Of a stretch of 5,235 nt of DNA, positions 1 through 5,235 are shown piece after piece; position 1 is the stretch's first letter; every line of letters starts with the position of its first letter. The notes below the pieces were generated by a model. It had not been told where the DNA came from, ran no database searches, and saw only the letters and a program-made list of their open reading frames with translations. A program made the position numbers and the translations under genes. Origin of the DNA: Alphaproteobacteria bacterium UBA3650 (GTDB lineage Bacteria > Pseudomonadota > Alphaproteobacteria > CAAHEQ01 > UBA3637); assembly GCA_002373815.1 (NCBI GenBank), contig DFKH01000098.1, positions 1-5,235 of the forward strand, given 5' to 3'.

Positions 1-3000
1 TGATTCCCAATATGTACAAGATTGCAGGTGAGTTATTGCCATTTGTGATGCATGTGGCGGCCAGAACGGTGGCTGGACATGCCTTGTCCATCTTTGGTGA
101 TCATTCGGACGTGATGGCTTGTCGTCAAACTGGATTTGCGATGTTGGCTTCTAACTCAGTGCAGGAAGCACATGACTTGGCCGCGGTGGCACAAATGTCC
201 ACATATTTGTCTCGTATTCCATTTTTGCATTTCTTTGATGGGTTCCGTACCTCCCATGAAATCAACAAAATCAATATGATGAGCGATGATGATTTAAAAG
301 CTTTGATGGCGGATATTCCAACAGATTTCACAGGTAAGAATGCTTTAACGCCAGATCATCCAAAGGTGCGTGGTACCGCTCAAAACCCAGATGTGTTCTT
401 CCAAATTAAAGAAGCCGCAAATAAATACTATCAAGCTTGCCCAGAGATCGTTGAAAAGTGCATGCGCAAGTTTGAAGAGGTGACAGGTCGTGCCTATCAC
501 ATTGTGGATTATGTGGGTACTAAAGATGCGGAACACGTTGTGGTCGCTATGGGCTCTGGTGTGGAAACATTATCTGAAACAGTAAAAGCCTTGAATGCCA
601 ATGGTGGCAAATATGGTGTTGTGGCGGTGCGTTTATATCGTCCATTCCCATCCAAAGCATTTGTGGCGGCTTTACCTGAGACAGTCAAATATGTGACCGT
701 TTTGGATAGAACAAAAGAAGCTGGTTCCGTTGGCGAACCTTTATACTTGGATGTTGTGTCCGCATTGGCAGAAGGTGCGGTCAATGGGCGCGCGATGCCA
801 AAAGTGTTGGGTGGCCGTTATGGCATTTCTTCCAAAGAATTTACCCCAGCGATGGCCAAAGCTGTATTTGAAAACGTGGAAAAGAACCATTTCACCGTTG
901 GTATTAATGATGATGTGACACATGGATCTTTGGATTATGATGCCAACTGGCATTTACCAGCCCAAGATTTGACACGCTGTATCTTCTTTGGCTTGGGTTC
1001 TGATGGTACTGTGGGTGCCAACAAAAACTCTATTAAAATCATTGCGGATGCTGATGATATGTATGGGCAAGCGTACTTTGTGTATGATTCCAAGAAGTCT
1101 GGTGCCATGACGACATCTCATTTGCGTTTTGGTAAGAGTCCAATTAAAGCGCCGTATTTGATTACGTCTGCGGACTTTGTGGCTTGTCACCATGAACCAT
1201 TCTTGCATAAGATTGATTTGTTGGCGGTGTCTGCACCAAATTCCGTATTCTTGTTGAATACTCAAACACCCGCTGATCAAGTGTGGGATAGTTTGCCAAT
1301 TGAGGTGCAACAAGAAATTGTTGATAAGCATATTAAAATGTATGCCATTGATGCTGTAGATGTAGCCCAAAAAACAGGTATGGGGCGTCGTATCAATACG
1401 ATTATGCAGGCCTGTTTCTTTGCTATTTCAGGTGTGTTGCCAAAAGATGTGGCGATTGAAAAGATTAAAGCAGCCATTACCAAGACCTATATGAAAAAAG
1501 GTCAAGAAGTGGTGGATGCCAATATCAAGGCTGTGGATGCCAGCTTGGAGCATTTGTATGAAGTGAAGATTGGTGAAGTCAACTCCAAGATTCATCGCCA
1601 ACCAGGTGTGCCAACAACAGCACCAGAATTAATCCGCAATGTGACGGGTAAAATCATTGAAGAAAAAGGAAATGAATTGCCTGTGTCCGCATTTGAGTGG
1701 ACTGTGGATGGGACATGGCCATCTGATACAGCTAAATACGAAAAACGTCGTGTGGCAACGATGATTCCTTGTTGGGATCCAGAAACGTGTATCCAATGCG
1801 GTAAGTGCGTGTCTGTATGTCCACATGCCGCTATTCGTGCAAAAGTAGCAAAACCAGAAGCTTTGGCAAATGCACCAGAGGGCTTTAAGTCTGCCGACTA
1901 TAAGACACCTGATTTTGCTGGTCATAAGTTTATGGTTCAAGTGGCACCTGAAGATTGTACTGGATGTACTTTGTGTTCTCAGGTTTGTCCAATGAAAGCC
2001 AAAAATACGCTTGTTATGGAGCCAATTGAAAAGCATGTGGATCAAGAAATCAAAAACTTTGACTTCTTTATGTCTTTACCAGATGTGGATCGTAGTAAAT
2101 TGAATCCGAAAGCGGTGAAGAGTGTGGCTCTCATGCGTCCATTGTTTGAATTTTCTGGCGCTTGTGCTGGTTGTGGGGAAACACCTTATGTGAAGATGAT
2201 GACACAGTTGTTTGGTGATCGTTTGTTGATTGCCAATGCAACGGGTTGTTCCTCTATTTATGGTGGTAACTTGCCAACAACACCATATGCGCAAAATGAG
2301 GAAGGCAGAGGTCCCGCTTGGGCCAACAGCTTGTTTGAAGACAATGCCGAATTTGGTTTGGGTATGCGGACTTCCGTTGATTCCAAAATTGAGTTTGCTA
2401 TTCAATTGTTGAATGAGCTTAAAGAGCAAGTTGGTGCCGAATTGGCTGATTCTATCTTGAATGCTGATCAGACAACCGAAGAGGGTATTGCTGCTCAACG
2501 TGATCGCGTGAAAGCGTTGAAAGAAAAATTGGCAACCTTGTCTGGTGATCGTGTGAAGTTGATGAGCGAACATGCTGATTACCTTGTCAAAAAATCCGTC
2601 TGGATTTTGGGCGGTGATGGTTGGGCCTATGATATCGGCTATGGTGGCTTAGATCACGCCTTGTATTCTGGTAAGAATGTGAACATTTTGGTGATGGATA
2701 CTGAGGTGTATTCCAACACAGGTGGTCAACGTTCCAAGGCTACACCAATTGGTGCGTCTGCTAAGTTTGCTGTGTCGGGCAGTTCCTTGCCACGCAAAGA
2801 TTTGGGCGCCATTGCTATGAGTTCGGGCGAAGTTTATGTGGCCAGTATTGCTCTGGGCGCCAATGATGCTCAGGCCTTGAAAGCCATGAACGAAGCCGAA
2901 TCCTTTAATGGTCCATCTTTGATTATCGCTTACAGCCATTGTATCAACCATGGCTATGACATTGGTAAAGATGGTTTGAACCATCAACAATTGGCGGTTA

Positions 3001-3239
3001 AATCTGGCTTGTGGCCACTTTATCGCTTTGATCCGCGCTTGAAGGCAGAAGGCAAAAATCCACTCCAGTTGGATAGTAAACCAAGCATTCCAGTCGCCGA
3101 CTTTATGGCAACGGAAACACGCTTTAAGTATGTAAAACAACAAGATCCAGAACATTACGAGGATTTGTTGAAACAAGCTCAAAAGCAAGTGGATGATCGT
3201 TGGGCCTATTATAAACAACTGGCTGGGGAAGAAAAATAA
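1..3239 (+). CDS. nifJ: Pyruvate:ferredoxin (flavodoxin) oxidoreductase, 5' partial
   Basis: Catalyses CoA-dependent oxidative decarboxylation of pyruvate to acetyl-CoA and CO2 in the cytoplasm, passing electrons to ferredoxin or flavodoxin. The reading frame is open from base 3 (codons Ile-Pro-Asn before the ATG at 12), so the gene enters from outside; the ATG at 12 is internal. Numbering from that Met, domain I includes HVAAR (14-18) and FFDGFRTSHE. The two [4Fe-4S] ferredoxin motifs are C593-x2-C596-x2-C599-x3-C603P and C649-x2-C652-x2-C655-x3-C659P. Proximal-cluster cysteines are C718, C721, C746 and C977. The thiamine diphosphate/Mg motif is GDGW (868-871) with DTEVYSNTGG (896-905). From memory, these spacings match Desulfovibrio africanus PFOR with a constant offset of 94 (C812, C815, C840, C1071, D963), so about 91 residues are missing upstream. 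The protein ends shortly after the core at ...LAGEEK and lacks the D. africanus C-terminal extension, as most NifJ proteins do. No frameshift is seen. The nif symbol does not imply nitrogen fixation here. Confidence 0.97.
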   Translation, partial: IPNMYKIAGELLPFVMHVAARTVAGHALSIFGDHSDVMACRQTGFAMLASNSVQEAHDLAAVAQMSTYLSRIPFLHFFDGFRTSHEINKINMMSDDDLKALMADIPTDFTGKNALTPDHPKVRGTAQNPDVFFQIKEAANKYYQACPEIVEKCMRKFEEVTGRAYHIVDYVGTKDAEHVVVAMGSGVETLSETVKALNANGGKYGVVAVRLYRPFPSKAFVAALPETVKYVTVLDRTKEAGSVGEPLYLDVVSALAEGAVNGRAMPKVLGGRYGISSKEFTPAMAKAVFENVEKNHFTVGINDDVTHGSLDYDANWHLPAQDLTRCIFFGLGSDGTVGANKNSIKIIADADDMYGQAYFVYDSKKSGAMTTSHLRFGKSPIKAPYLITSADFVACHHEPFLHKIDLLAVSAPNSVFLLNTQTPADQVWDSLPIEVQQEIVDKHIKMYAIDAVDVAQKTGMGRRINTIMQACFFAISGVLPKDVAIEKIKAAITKTYMKKGQEVVDANIKAVDASLEHLYEVKIGEVNSKIHRQPGVPTTAPELIRNVTGKIIEEKGNELPVSAFEWTVDGTWPSDTAKYEKRRVATMIPCWDPETCIQCGKCVSVCPHAAIRAKVAKPEALANAPEGFKSADYKTPDFAGHKFMVQVAPEDCTGCTLCSQVCPMKAKNTLVMEPIEKHVDQEIKNFDFFMSLPDVDRSKLNPKAVKSVALMRPLFEFSGACAGCGETPYVKMMTQLFGDRLLIANATGCSSIYGGNLPTTPYAQNEEGRGPAWANSLFEDNAEFGLGMRTSVDSKIEFAIQLLNELKEQVGAELADSILNADQTTEEGIAAQRDRVKALKEKLATLSGDRVKLMSEHADYLVKKSVWILGGDGWAYDIGYGGLDHALYSGKNVNILVMDTEVYSNTGGQRSKATPIGASAKFAVSGSSLPRKDLGAIAMSSGEVYVASIALGANDAQALKAMNEAESFNGPSLIIAYSHCINHGYDIGKDGLNHQQLAVKSGLWPLYRFDPRLKAEGKNPLQLDSKPSIPVADFMATETRFKYVKQQDPEHYEDLLKQAQKQVDDRWAYYKQLAGEEK

Positions 3240-3257
3240 TTCTTTCCACACAAAAAT

Positions 3258-3286
3258 AAAGGCTCCGAGAAATCGGAGCTTTTTTT
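3258..3286 (+). terminator. Rho-independent terminator of nifJ
   Basis: Perfect 7-bp stem GCTCCGA (3262-3268) / TCGGAGC (3273-3279) with a GAAA tetraloop. It extends by a G-T pair (3261/3280) and A-T pairs from the preceding AAA, and is followed by seven T (3280-3286). It lies 19 bases past the PFOR stop. An A-rich run on the upstream side (3252-3260) means it could also stop transcription from the other strand, but no minus-strand gene is seen. Confidence 0.93.
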
Positions 3287-3287
3287 G

Positions 3288-3316
3288 TTGCAATTTGAAA
3301 ATCACTTGTTTATAAT
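3288..3316 (+). promoter_or_regulatory. Sigma70-type promoter of the structured RNA / pilin unit
   Basis: The -35 box is TTGCAA (3288-3293) and the -10 box is a perfect TATAAT (3311-3316), with a 17-base spacer. The expected start of transcription is about 3322-3325. The -35 begins only two bases after the T-tract of the nifJ terminator, so one unit stops and the next starts with no spare DNA. The next coding start is more than 200 bases downstream, so the promoter makes a long untranslated RNA. Confidence 0.8.
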
Positions 3317-3322
3317 TGAACA

Positions 3323-3506
3323 CAGAGCAGGTGATTCTTGCTCTGAGGTCTCGAAAGCCTCTTAGTAGCGTCTATAAGGACGTAAAATTTTCCAATCAAT
3401 GATTATTGGTTGGAAGGTTGCAGAATAAGAGCCTAAACTCAAATATGCAACACTATTCTACTAATAGTTTTCGAGCTTCCAACCGCCTCTCATCAAGGCG
3501 AATTTT
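3323..3506 (+). ncRNA. Structured RNA of unknown family (sRNA or 5' leader)
   Basis: There is no coding sequence here, but stems are densely packed. A 5' hairpin is CAGAGCA (3323-3329) / TGCTCTG (3339-3345). P1 is CTCGAAA (3350-3356) / TTTCGAG (3469-3475) and closes the core. P2 is CTCTTA-type, 3359-3364 / 3426-3431. P3 is CGTC (3369-3372) / GACG (3379-3382). P4 is an 11-bp stem 3390-3400 / 3405-3415 with loop GATT and one G-U pair. P5 is ACTATT (3452-3457) / AATAGT (3463-3468). GTTGCA (3417-3422) can pair with TGCAAC (3446-3451), which crosses P2 and so would be a pseudoknot. The elements abut almost without gaps (PK strand, P5, P1 strand at 3446-3475), which favours a real fold. The 3' end is a terminator-like hairpin (3484-3500) plus T5. 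I do not recognise the family. A 6S-like RNA or a riboswitch-type leader of the pilin gene are the main alternatives. Pairing was found by eye. Confidence 0.6.
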
Positions 3507-3512
3507 TAATTT
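3484..3512 (+). terminator. Weak rho-independent terminator or attenuator before the pilin gene
   Basis: The stem is CGCCT (3484-3488) / AGGCG (3496-3500) with a 7-base loop, followed by AA, T5, AA and T4. The stem is short and the T-tract is interrupted, so termination is probably incomplete. It sits 29 bases before the pilin start codon with no convincing promoter in between. It may therefore be the 3' end of a small RNA with read-through into the gene, or a conditional attenuator. Confidence 0.5.
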
Positions 3513-3520
3513 TGAAAATG

Positions 3521-3529
3521 GGAGAGCTT
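3521..3529 (+). promoter_or_regulatory. Ribosome binding site that sets the pilin start
   Basis: GGAG (3521-3524, within GGGAGAG) lies 5 bases before the ATG at 3530. In-frame upstream starts (TTG at 3512, ATG at 3518) follow only AT-rich DNA with no Shine-Dalgarno match, so 3530 is the preferred start. Confidence 0.75.
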
Positions 3530-4336
3530 ATGAAAAAGAATAAAATAACTCAAATCAATTGTCATGCTGAATTTAGTTCAGCATCTCATGGGATCCTGAA
3601 ACAAGTTCAGGATGACAGAAATAATGAATCTGGTCGTAGTATGGTAGAAATGTTGGGCGTGCTTGCTATTATCGGCGTGCTATCTGTTGGAGGCATTGCG
3701 GGCTATACAACAGCTATGCGTTCACACAGAGCCAATGAAATCGTGAATGCCTGTTCACTTCTTTATGTCGTTGCTAATACAAAAAATGAAAGTGATGATG
3801 TCACATATGAATCTGCGTTTGGCAGCTTGCCCACAGGTATCAGCGAACTAAAATACAATAAGGGAACGATTACCGCTAAGATAACAGATGCAGCCGTTTG
3901 CACAGAAGTGAAAAACAAACTTGGGGATAAGATATCTGGTGAATGTTCCGCCCTCACTGTCACATTGGGAGAGGTGAAAAACACGCGAAACTGTTGGTTA
4001 ACAAATGATTGTACTGCCGATGACATTGAAGAGGGGGAAGCGTGGTGTAATGGTGGATTGCATCTTTCAGAGTTTTGTGAAGAACATGCTGGTGATTTTA
4101 GCTGGGGAGGTGGAACATATGACGCCGTGGATGTAGGCTATAGCAACTGTCTTAAAAGCGGAAAAGAACGGTCACTCTGTTATTGTGCTACTCGTATTCC
4201 AGATGCAACTTTTGAATTGTCAATGGACTACTGCGTGTGCAAAGAACAAGGGGACAAAAGTGACCTATGTTGTTCTTGTCAATTTTTGGGAGGATTGACA
4301 GAACAACAATGCAGAGATGAATCGCAGTGTCCATAA
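3530..4336 (+). CDS. Type IV pilin-like / pseudopilin protein, cysteine-rich
   Basis: 268 residues, probably exported by a type IV pilus or type II secretion-like machine. After a basic leader (MKKNK) comes a class III prepilin signal: G35|R36-S-M-V-E40, with Glu at +5 of the mature protein and a hydrophobic helix (about 41-60, MLGVLAIIGV...GIAGY). The usual aromatic or Met at +1 is replaced by Arg. Residues 11-30 of the leader are encoded by a palindromic repeat; without them the leader would be about 15 residues, a usual length. After the helix, AMRSHRANE continues as a pilin alpha-1 helix. The rest has no family I can name. It holds 17 cysteines (75, 124, 139, 155, 161, 173, 183, 207, 217, 219, 235, 237, 247, 248, 250, 261, 267), 13 of them in the last 108 residues, with CYC, CVC and CCSC clusters, so many disulfides or metal binding are possible. 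No prepilin peptidase or assembly genes are in the window. It lies downstream of the structured RNA and promoter at 3288. Confidence 0.83.
   Translation: MKKNKITQINCHAEFSSASHGILKQVQDDRNNESGRSMVEMLGVLAIIGVLSVGGIAGYTTAMRSHRANEIVNACSLLYVVANTKNESDDVTYESAFGSLPTGISELKYNKGTITAKITDAAVCTEVKNKLGDKISGECSALTVTLGEVKNTRNCWLTNDCTADDIEEGEAWCNGGLHLSEFCEEHAGDFSWGGGTYDAVDVGYSNCLKSGKERSLCYCATRIPDATFELSMDYCVCKEQGDKSDLCCSCQFLGGLTEQQCRDESQCP
3560..3617 (+). repeat. 58-bp palindromic interspersed repeat inserted in frame
   Basis: Two hairpins in tandem: ATGCTGAA (3564-3571) / TTCAGCAT (3577-3584) with loop TTTAG, and ATCCTGAA (3593-3600) / TTCAGGAT (3606-3613) with loop ACAAG. The ends are also inverted repeats: 3560-3571 pairs with 3606-3617 with a single mismatch (TGTCAT ... 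ATGACA at the tips). Its length adds 20 codons without stop or frameshift (residues 11-30 of the pilin-like protein, reading CHAEFSSAS...QVQDD). This resembles small palindromic elements scattered in bacterial genomes and the in-frame palindromic elements known from Rickettsia. No clear target-site duplication is visible, and only one copy is present in this window. Confidence 0.8.
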
Positions 4337-4360
4337 TTAGTTCGTTAATCCGTTTTTTTT
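4336..4360 (+). terminator. Possible weak terminator after the pilin gene
   Basis: A short AT-only stem, ATTA (4336-4339) / TAAT (4346-4349) with a G-T pair inside and TTCG in the loop, is followed by CCG and eight T (4353-4360). The T-tract is good but the stem is poor. The stronger hairpin at 4481-4510 may be the true end of this transcript. Confidence 0.3.
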
Positions 4361-4480
4361 AATCATTTACAATAAATCAAAAAGCAATAGCATTAGGTTA
4401 TGATGAAGAAGATAAGGTTTATTGGTGTGCATATATTTGAAATGCAATAACATAAGTATTTTGTCTGCCTATTGAAAATA
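4361..4480. other. Intergenic DNA with a short protein-like remnant on the + strand
   Basis: No complete gene is seen. One frame reads KAIALGYDEEDKVYWCAYI then a stop (4381-4440), open only back to the stop at 4360-4362 and with no start codon. The first half, KAIALGYDEE, resembles the start of the cytoplasmic FlhB/YscU-like domain (K-A-V-A-L-x-Y-D), but ten residues could be chance. A small inverted repeat TGCAT (4428-4432) / ATGCA (4442-4446) has no known role. Confidence 0.2.
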
Positions 4481-4510
4481 AAAGCCCGGGATCATCTCTC
4501 GGGCTTTTTT
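4481..4510 (+). terminator. Strong rho-independent terminator
   Basis: An 11-bp stem, AAAGCCCGGGA (4481-4491) / TCTCGGGCTTT (4497-4507), with one G-T pair and loop TCATC, then a T run to 4510. It probably ends the pilin transcript about 150 bases after its stop, insulating the acetyltransferase gene. The A-run before it (4475-4483) would let it work on the other strand too. Confidence 0.9.
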
Positions 4511-4512
4511 AT

Positions 4513-4541
4513 TTGATATCAAATGTGAATTGTGATATCTT
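4513..4541 (+). promoter_or_regulatory. Probable promoter of the acetyltransferase gene
   Basis: TTGATA (4513-4518, five of six to consensus) and TATCTT (4536-4541, four of six) are 17 bases apart, placed between the terminator and the ribosome binding site. The -35 lies inside a perfect 12-bp palindrome TTTGATATCAAA (4512-4523), and a second GATATC (4534-4539) overlaps the -10, so a repressor site is possible but unproven. Confidence 0.5.
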
Positions 4542-4550
4542 AAAAAGACA

Positions 4551-4563
4551 AAGGAGAAAAAAC
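4551..4563 (+). promoter_or_regulatory. Ribosome binding site that sets the acetyltransferase start
   Basis: AAGGAG (4551-4556) lies 7 bases before the ATG at 4564, an ideal distance. The TTG at 4513 is inside the promoter and the ATG at 4573 is too far away, so 4564 is the start. Confidence 0.85.
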
Positions 4564-5151
4564 ATGTTAAATATGCCAGAAAAAATAGAAAGTGATCGTA
4601 TTGTATTAGTGCGTCCTTTTCCTGCCACATTTGAATTGGCTAAGGAGATTTTTGAAAAGGTTGAATTATCGCGTAATACTTTGCGGGATTGGTTGCCATG
4701 GGTTGATGGTACAAAAACCCCAGAAGATGAATATACAGGATGGCTTGTGAATTGGGTGCAAAAACATTGGAAAGAAGGCTGTGGTTTTGCCTATATCATT
4801 CGTGATAAAAAGACAAATACTTTGTTGGGGGCTATTGATTTAATGGAATATAGTGAGTCAGATAAATCTGCCCTGATTGGTTATTGGCTGTCCGATGATG
4901 CGGTTGGCCATGGCTATATGACCGAAGCAGTACGTATGGTTGAAAAAACGGCATTTGAATTGGGGCTTAATCGGATTACAATCACAAATGATACGAAAAA
5001 TACACGCTCTGTGAATGTGCCGAAGCGCTGTGGATATCATTTAGACGGAGTAATGCGAAAAGATAAGTGGGATAAACGATGGGAATCTTTCCGTGATACG
5101 AATGTTTGGTCCAAACTGAAATCTGAATGGTTGGCTGAACAGAAAAAATAG
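4564..5151 (+). CDS. GNAT N-acetyltransferase, RimJ/RimL family
   Basis: 195 residues, the usual length for the RimJ/RimL group, which transfer acetyl from acetyl-CoA to an amino group such as the N-terminus of a ribosomal protein or a small molecule. Visible marks in order: ESDRIVLVRPF (9-19), the opening strand; RDWLPWVDGTKTPEDE (41-56), typical of RimL/YdaF-like members; AYIIRDKKTNTLLGAIDL (76-93), the central strands; IGYWLSDDAVGHGYMTEAV (105-123), motif A with the acetyl-CoA pyrophosphate loop VGHGYMTEA; then NTRSVNVPKRCGY (146-158), the motif B stretch. The C-terminus carries RWESFRDTNVWS (172-183), matching the family's conserved Asp region. The gene has its own promoter and is cytoplasmic (no signal or membrane segment). 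The exact substrate cannot be read from sequence; ribosomal protein modification or detoxification by acetylation are both possible. No clear terminator follows before the tRNA promoter. Confidence 0.92.
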   Translation: MLNMPEKIESDRIVLVRPFPATFELAKEIFEKVELSRNTLRDWLPWVDGTKTPEDEYTGWLVNWVQKHWKEGCGFAYIIRDKKTNTLLGAIDLMEYSESDKSALIGYWLSDDAVGHGYMTEAVRMVEKTAFELGLNRITITNDTKNTRSVNVPKRCGYHLDGVMRKDKWDKRWESFRDTNVWSKLKSEWLAEQKK

Positions 5152-5169
5152 TCCTGTTTTAAAAAAGAC

Positions 5170-5197
5170 TTGCATTTTATTTTAAAATGTGTATAAT
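5170..5197 (+). promoter_or_regulatory. tRNA promoter
   Basis: The -35 box is TTGCAT (5170-5175) and the -10 box is a perfect TATAAT (5192-5197), with a 16-base AT-rich spacer. The expected start at about 5204 leaves a short leader of about 8 bases before the mature tRNA end. Confidence 0.8.
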
Positions 5198-5211
5198 GAA
5201 TTCTACAACGT

Positions 5212-5235
5212 GCCTGGATAGCTCAGTTGGTAGAG
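5212..5235 (+). tRNA. tRNA, 3' truncated by window end (probably tRNA-Phe)
   Basis: The first 24 bases fit a tRNA exactly: acceptor strand GCCTGGA, then T8, A9, D-stem GCTC, A14, G18G19, A21 and the returning GAG. The 5' end GCC(T/C)GGATAGCTCAG is like bacterial tRNA-Phe from memory, but the anticodon is outside the window, so the identity is only a guess. Confidence 0.85.

Noticed and set aside
2649..3323. 224-codon open frame on the minus strand
   Set aside because: It is antisense to the conserved 3' end of nifJ, and its composition is what a mirrored coding frame gives. There is no promoter or ribosome binding site. Other minus-strand frames inside nifJ were rejected likewise.
3339..3357. 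Hammerhead ribozyme core (CTGAGG ... CGAAAG)
   Set aside because: The catalytic CUGANGA box is not met, and the required three stems cannot be drawn.
3350..3480. tracrRNA or CRISPR element, because of GTTTTCGAGC
   Set aside because: There is no repeat-spacer array, no anti-repeat partner and no cas gene in the window. The match to type II repeat starts is short.
3300..3510. 6S RNA
   Set aside because: The size, the closing stem and a hairpin followed by GGTTGCAG recall the 3' half of 6S RNA, but the fold I can draw is branched with a possible pseudoknot rather than a long rod with a central bubble. I could not call it without a covariance search.
3512..3529. Longer pilin start at TTG 3512 or ATG 3518
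   Set aside because: Neither has a Shine-Dalgarno sequence, and the added residues precede the basic MKKNK leader start; ATG 3530 has GGAG at the right distance.
3323..3530. Cyclic-di-GMP (GEMM) or another known riboswitch controlling a pilin
   Set aside because: Pilin genes are known targets, but I could not find the conserved GEMM core (GGACGCAAAGCC-like) or the hallmark motifs of other riboswitches I know.
4400..4450. Tiny ORF MMKKIRFIGVHIFEMQ
   Set aside because: It is 16 codons long with no properly spaced ribosome binding site (AGG only two bases before the ATG), in AT-rich intergenic DNA.
5138..5160. Terminator of the acetyltransferase gene (AACAG/CTGTT then TT)
   Set aside because: The stem is five mostly AT pairs with an 11-base loop, overlaps the stop codon, and has only two further T before a run of A. 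It is too weak to call.

Overview
The window reads as a stretch of chromosome from a moderately AT-rich, fermentative or anaerobic bacterium. All genes lie on the + strand. The order is: the 3' nine-tenths of a pyruvate:ferredoxin/flavodoxin oxidoreductase gene (nifJ-type), a strong terminator, a strong promoter driving a highly structured untranslated RNA of about 180 nt, a cysteine-rich type IV pilin-like protein, a GNAT acetyltransferase of the RimJ/RimL kind, and the first 24 nt of a tRNA with its own promoter.

Two features suggest the host. The pilin-like N-terminus reads GRSMVEMLGVLAIIGV. Its leader is interrupted by an in-frame palindromic repeat reading CHAEFSSAS...KQVQDD. From memory, I associate this pair with uncultured gut alphaproteobacteria (metagenome bins labelled Azospirillum/Acetobacter CAG or the RF32 group). 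That assignment is an inference, not something the sequence proves. The full-length PFOR fits an oxygen-poor habitat such as the gut.

Layout. 1-3239: PFOR, missing about 90 N-terminal residues beyond the window edge, otherwise intact, with all visible Fe-S and thiamine-diphosphate residues in place. 3258-3286: rho-independent terminator. 3288-3316: near-consensus sigma70-type promoter starting two bases after the terminator T-tract. 3323-3506: non-coding leader or sRNA with several stems, a possible pseudoknot and a terminator-like 3' hairpin. 3530-4336: pilin-like protein carrying the 58-bp repeat at 3560-3617. 4337-4563: intergenic DNA with a strong terminator at 4481-4510 and a promoter for the next gene. 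4564-5151: RimL-like acetyltransferase. 5170-5235: promoter and 5' part of a tRNA, probably tRNA-Phe.

The genes are not one operon. Each unit is separated by a terminator and followed by its own promoter, and there is no obvious functional link between them. The part that ordinary annotation does not explain is 3317-3530. The RNA there could be a free-standing small RNA (the terminator-like hairpin is its 3' end), or a cis-acting leader that controls the pilin-like gene 25-45 nt downstream. The sequence alone does not decide between these.
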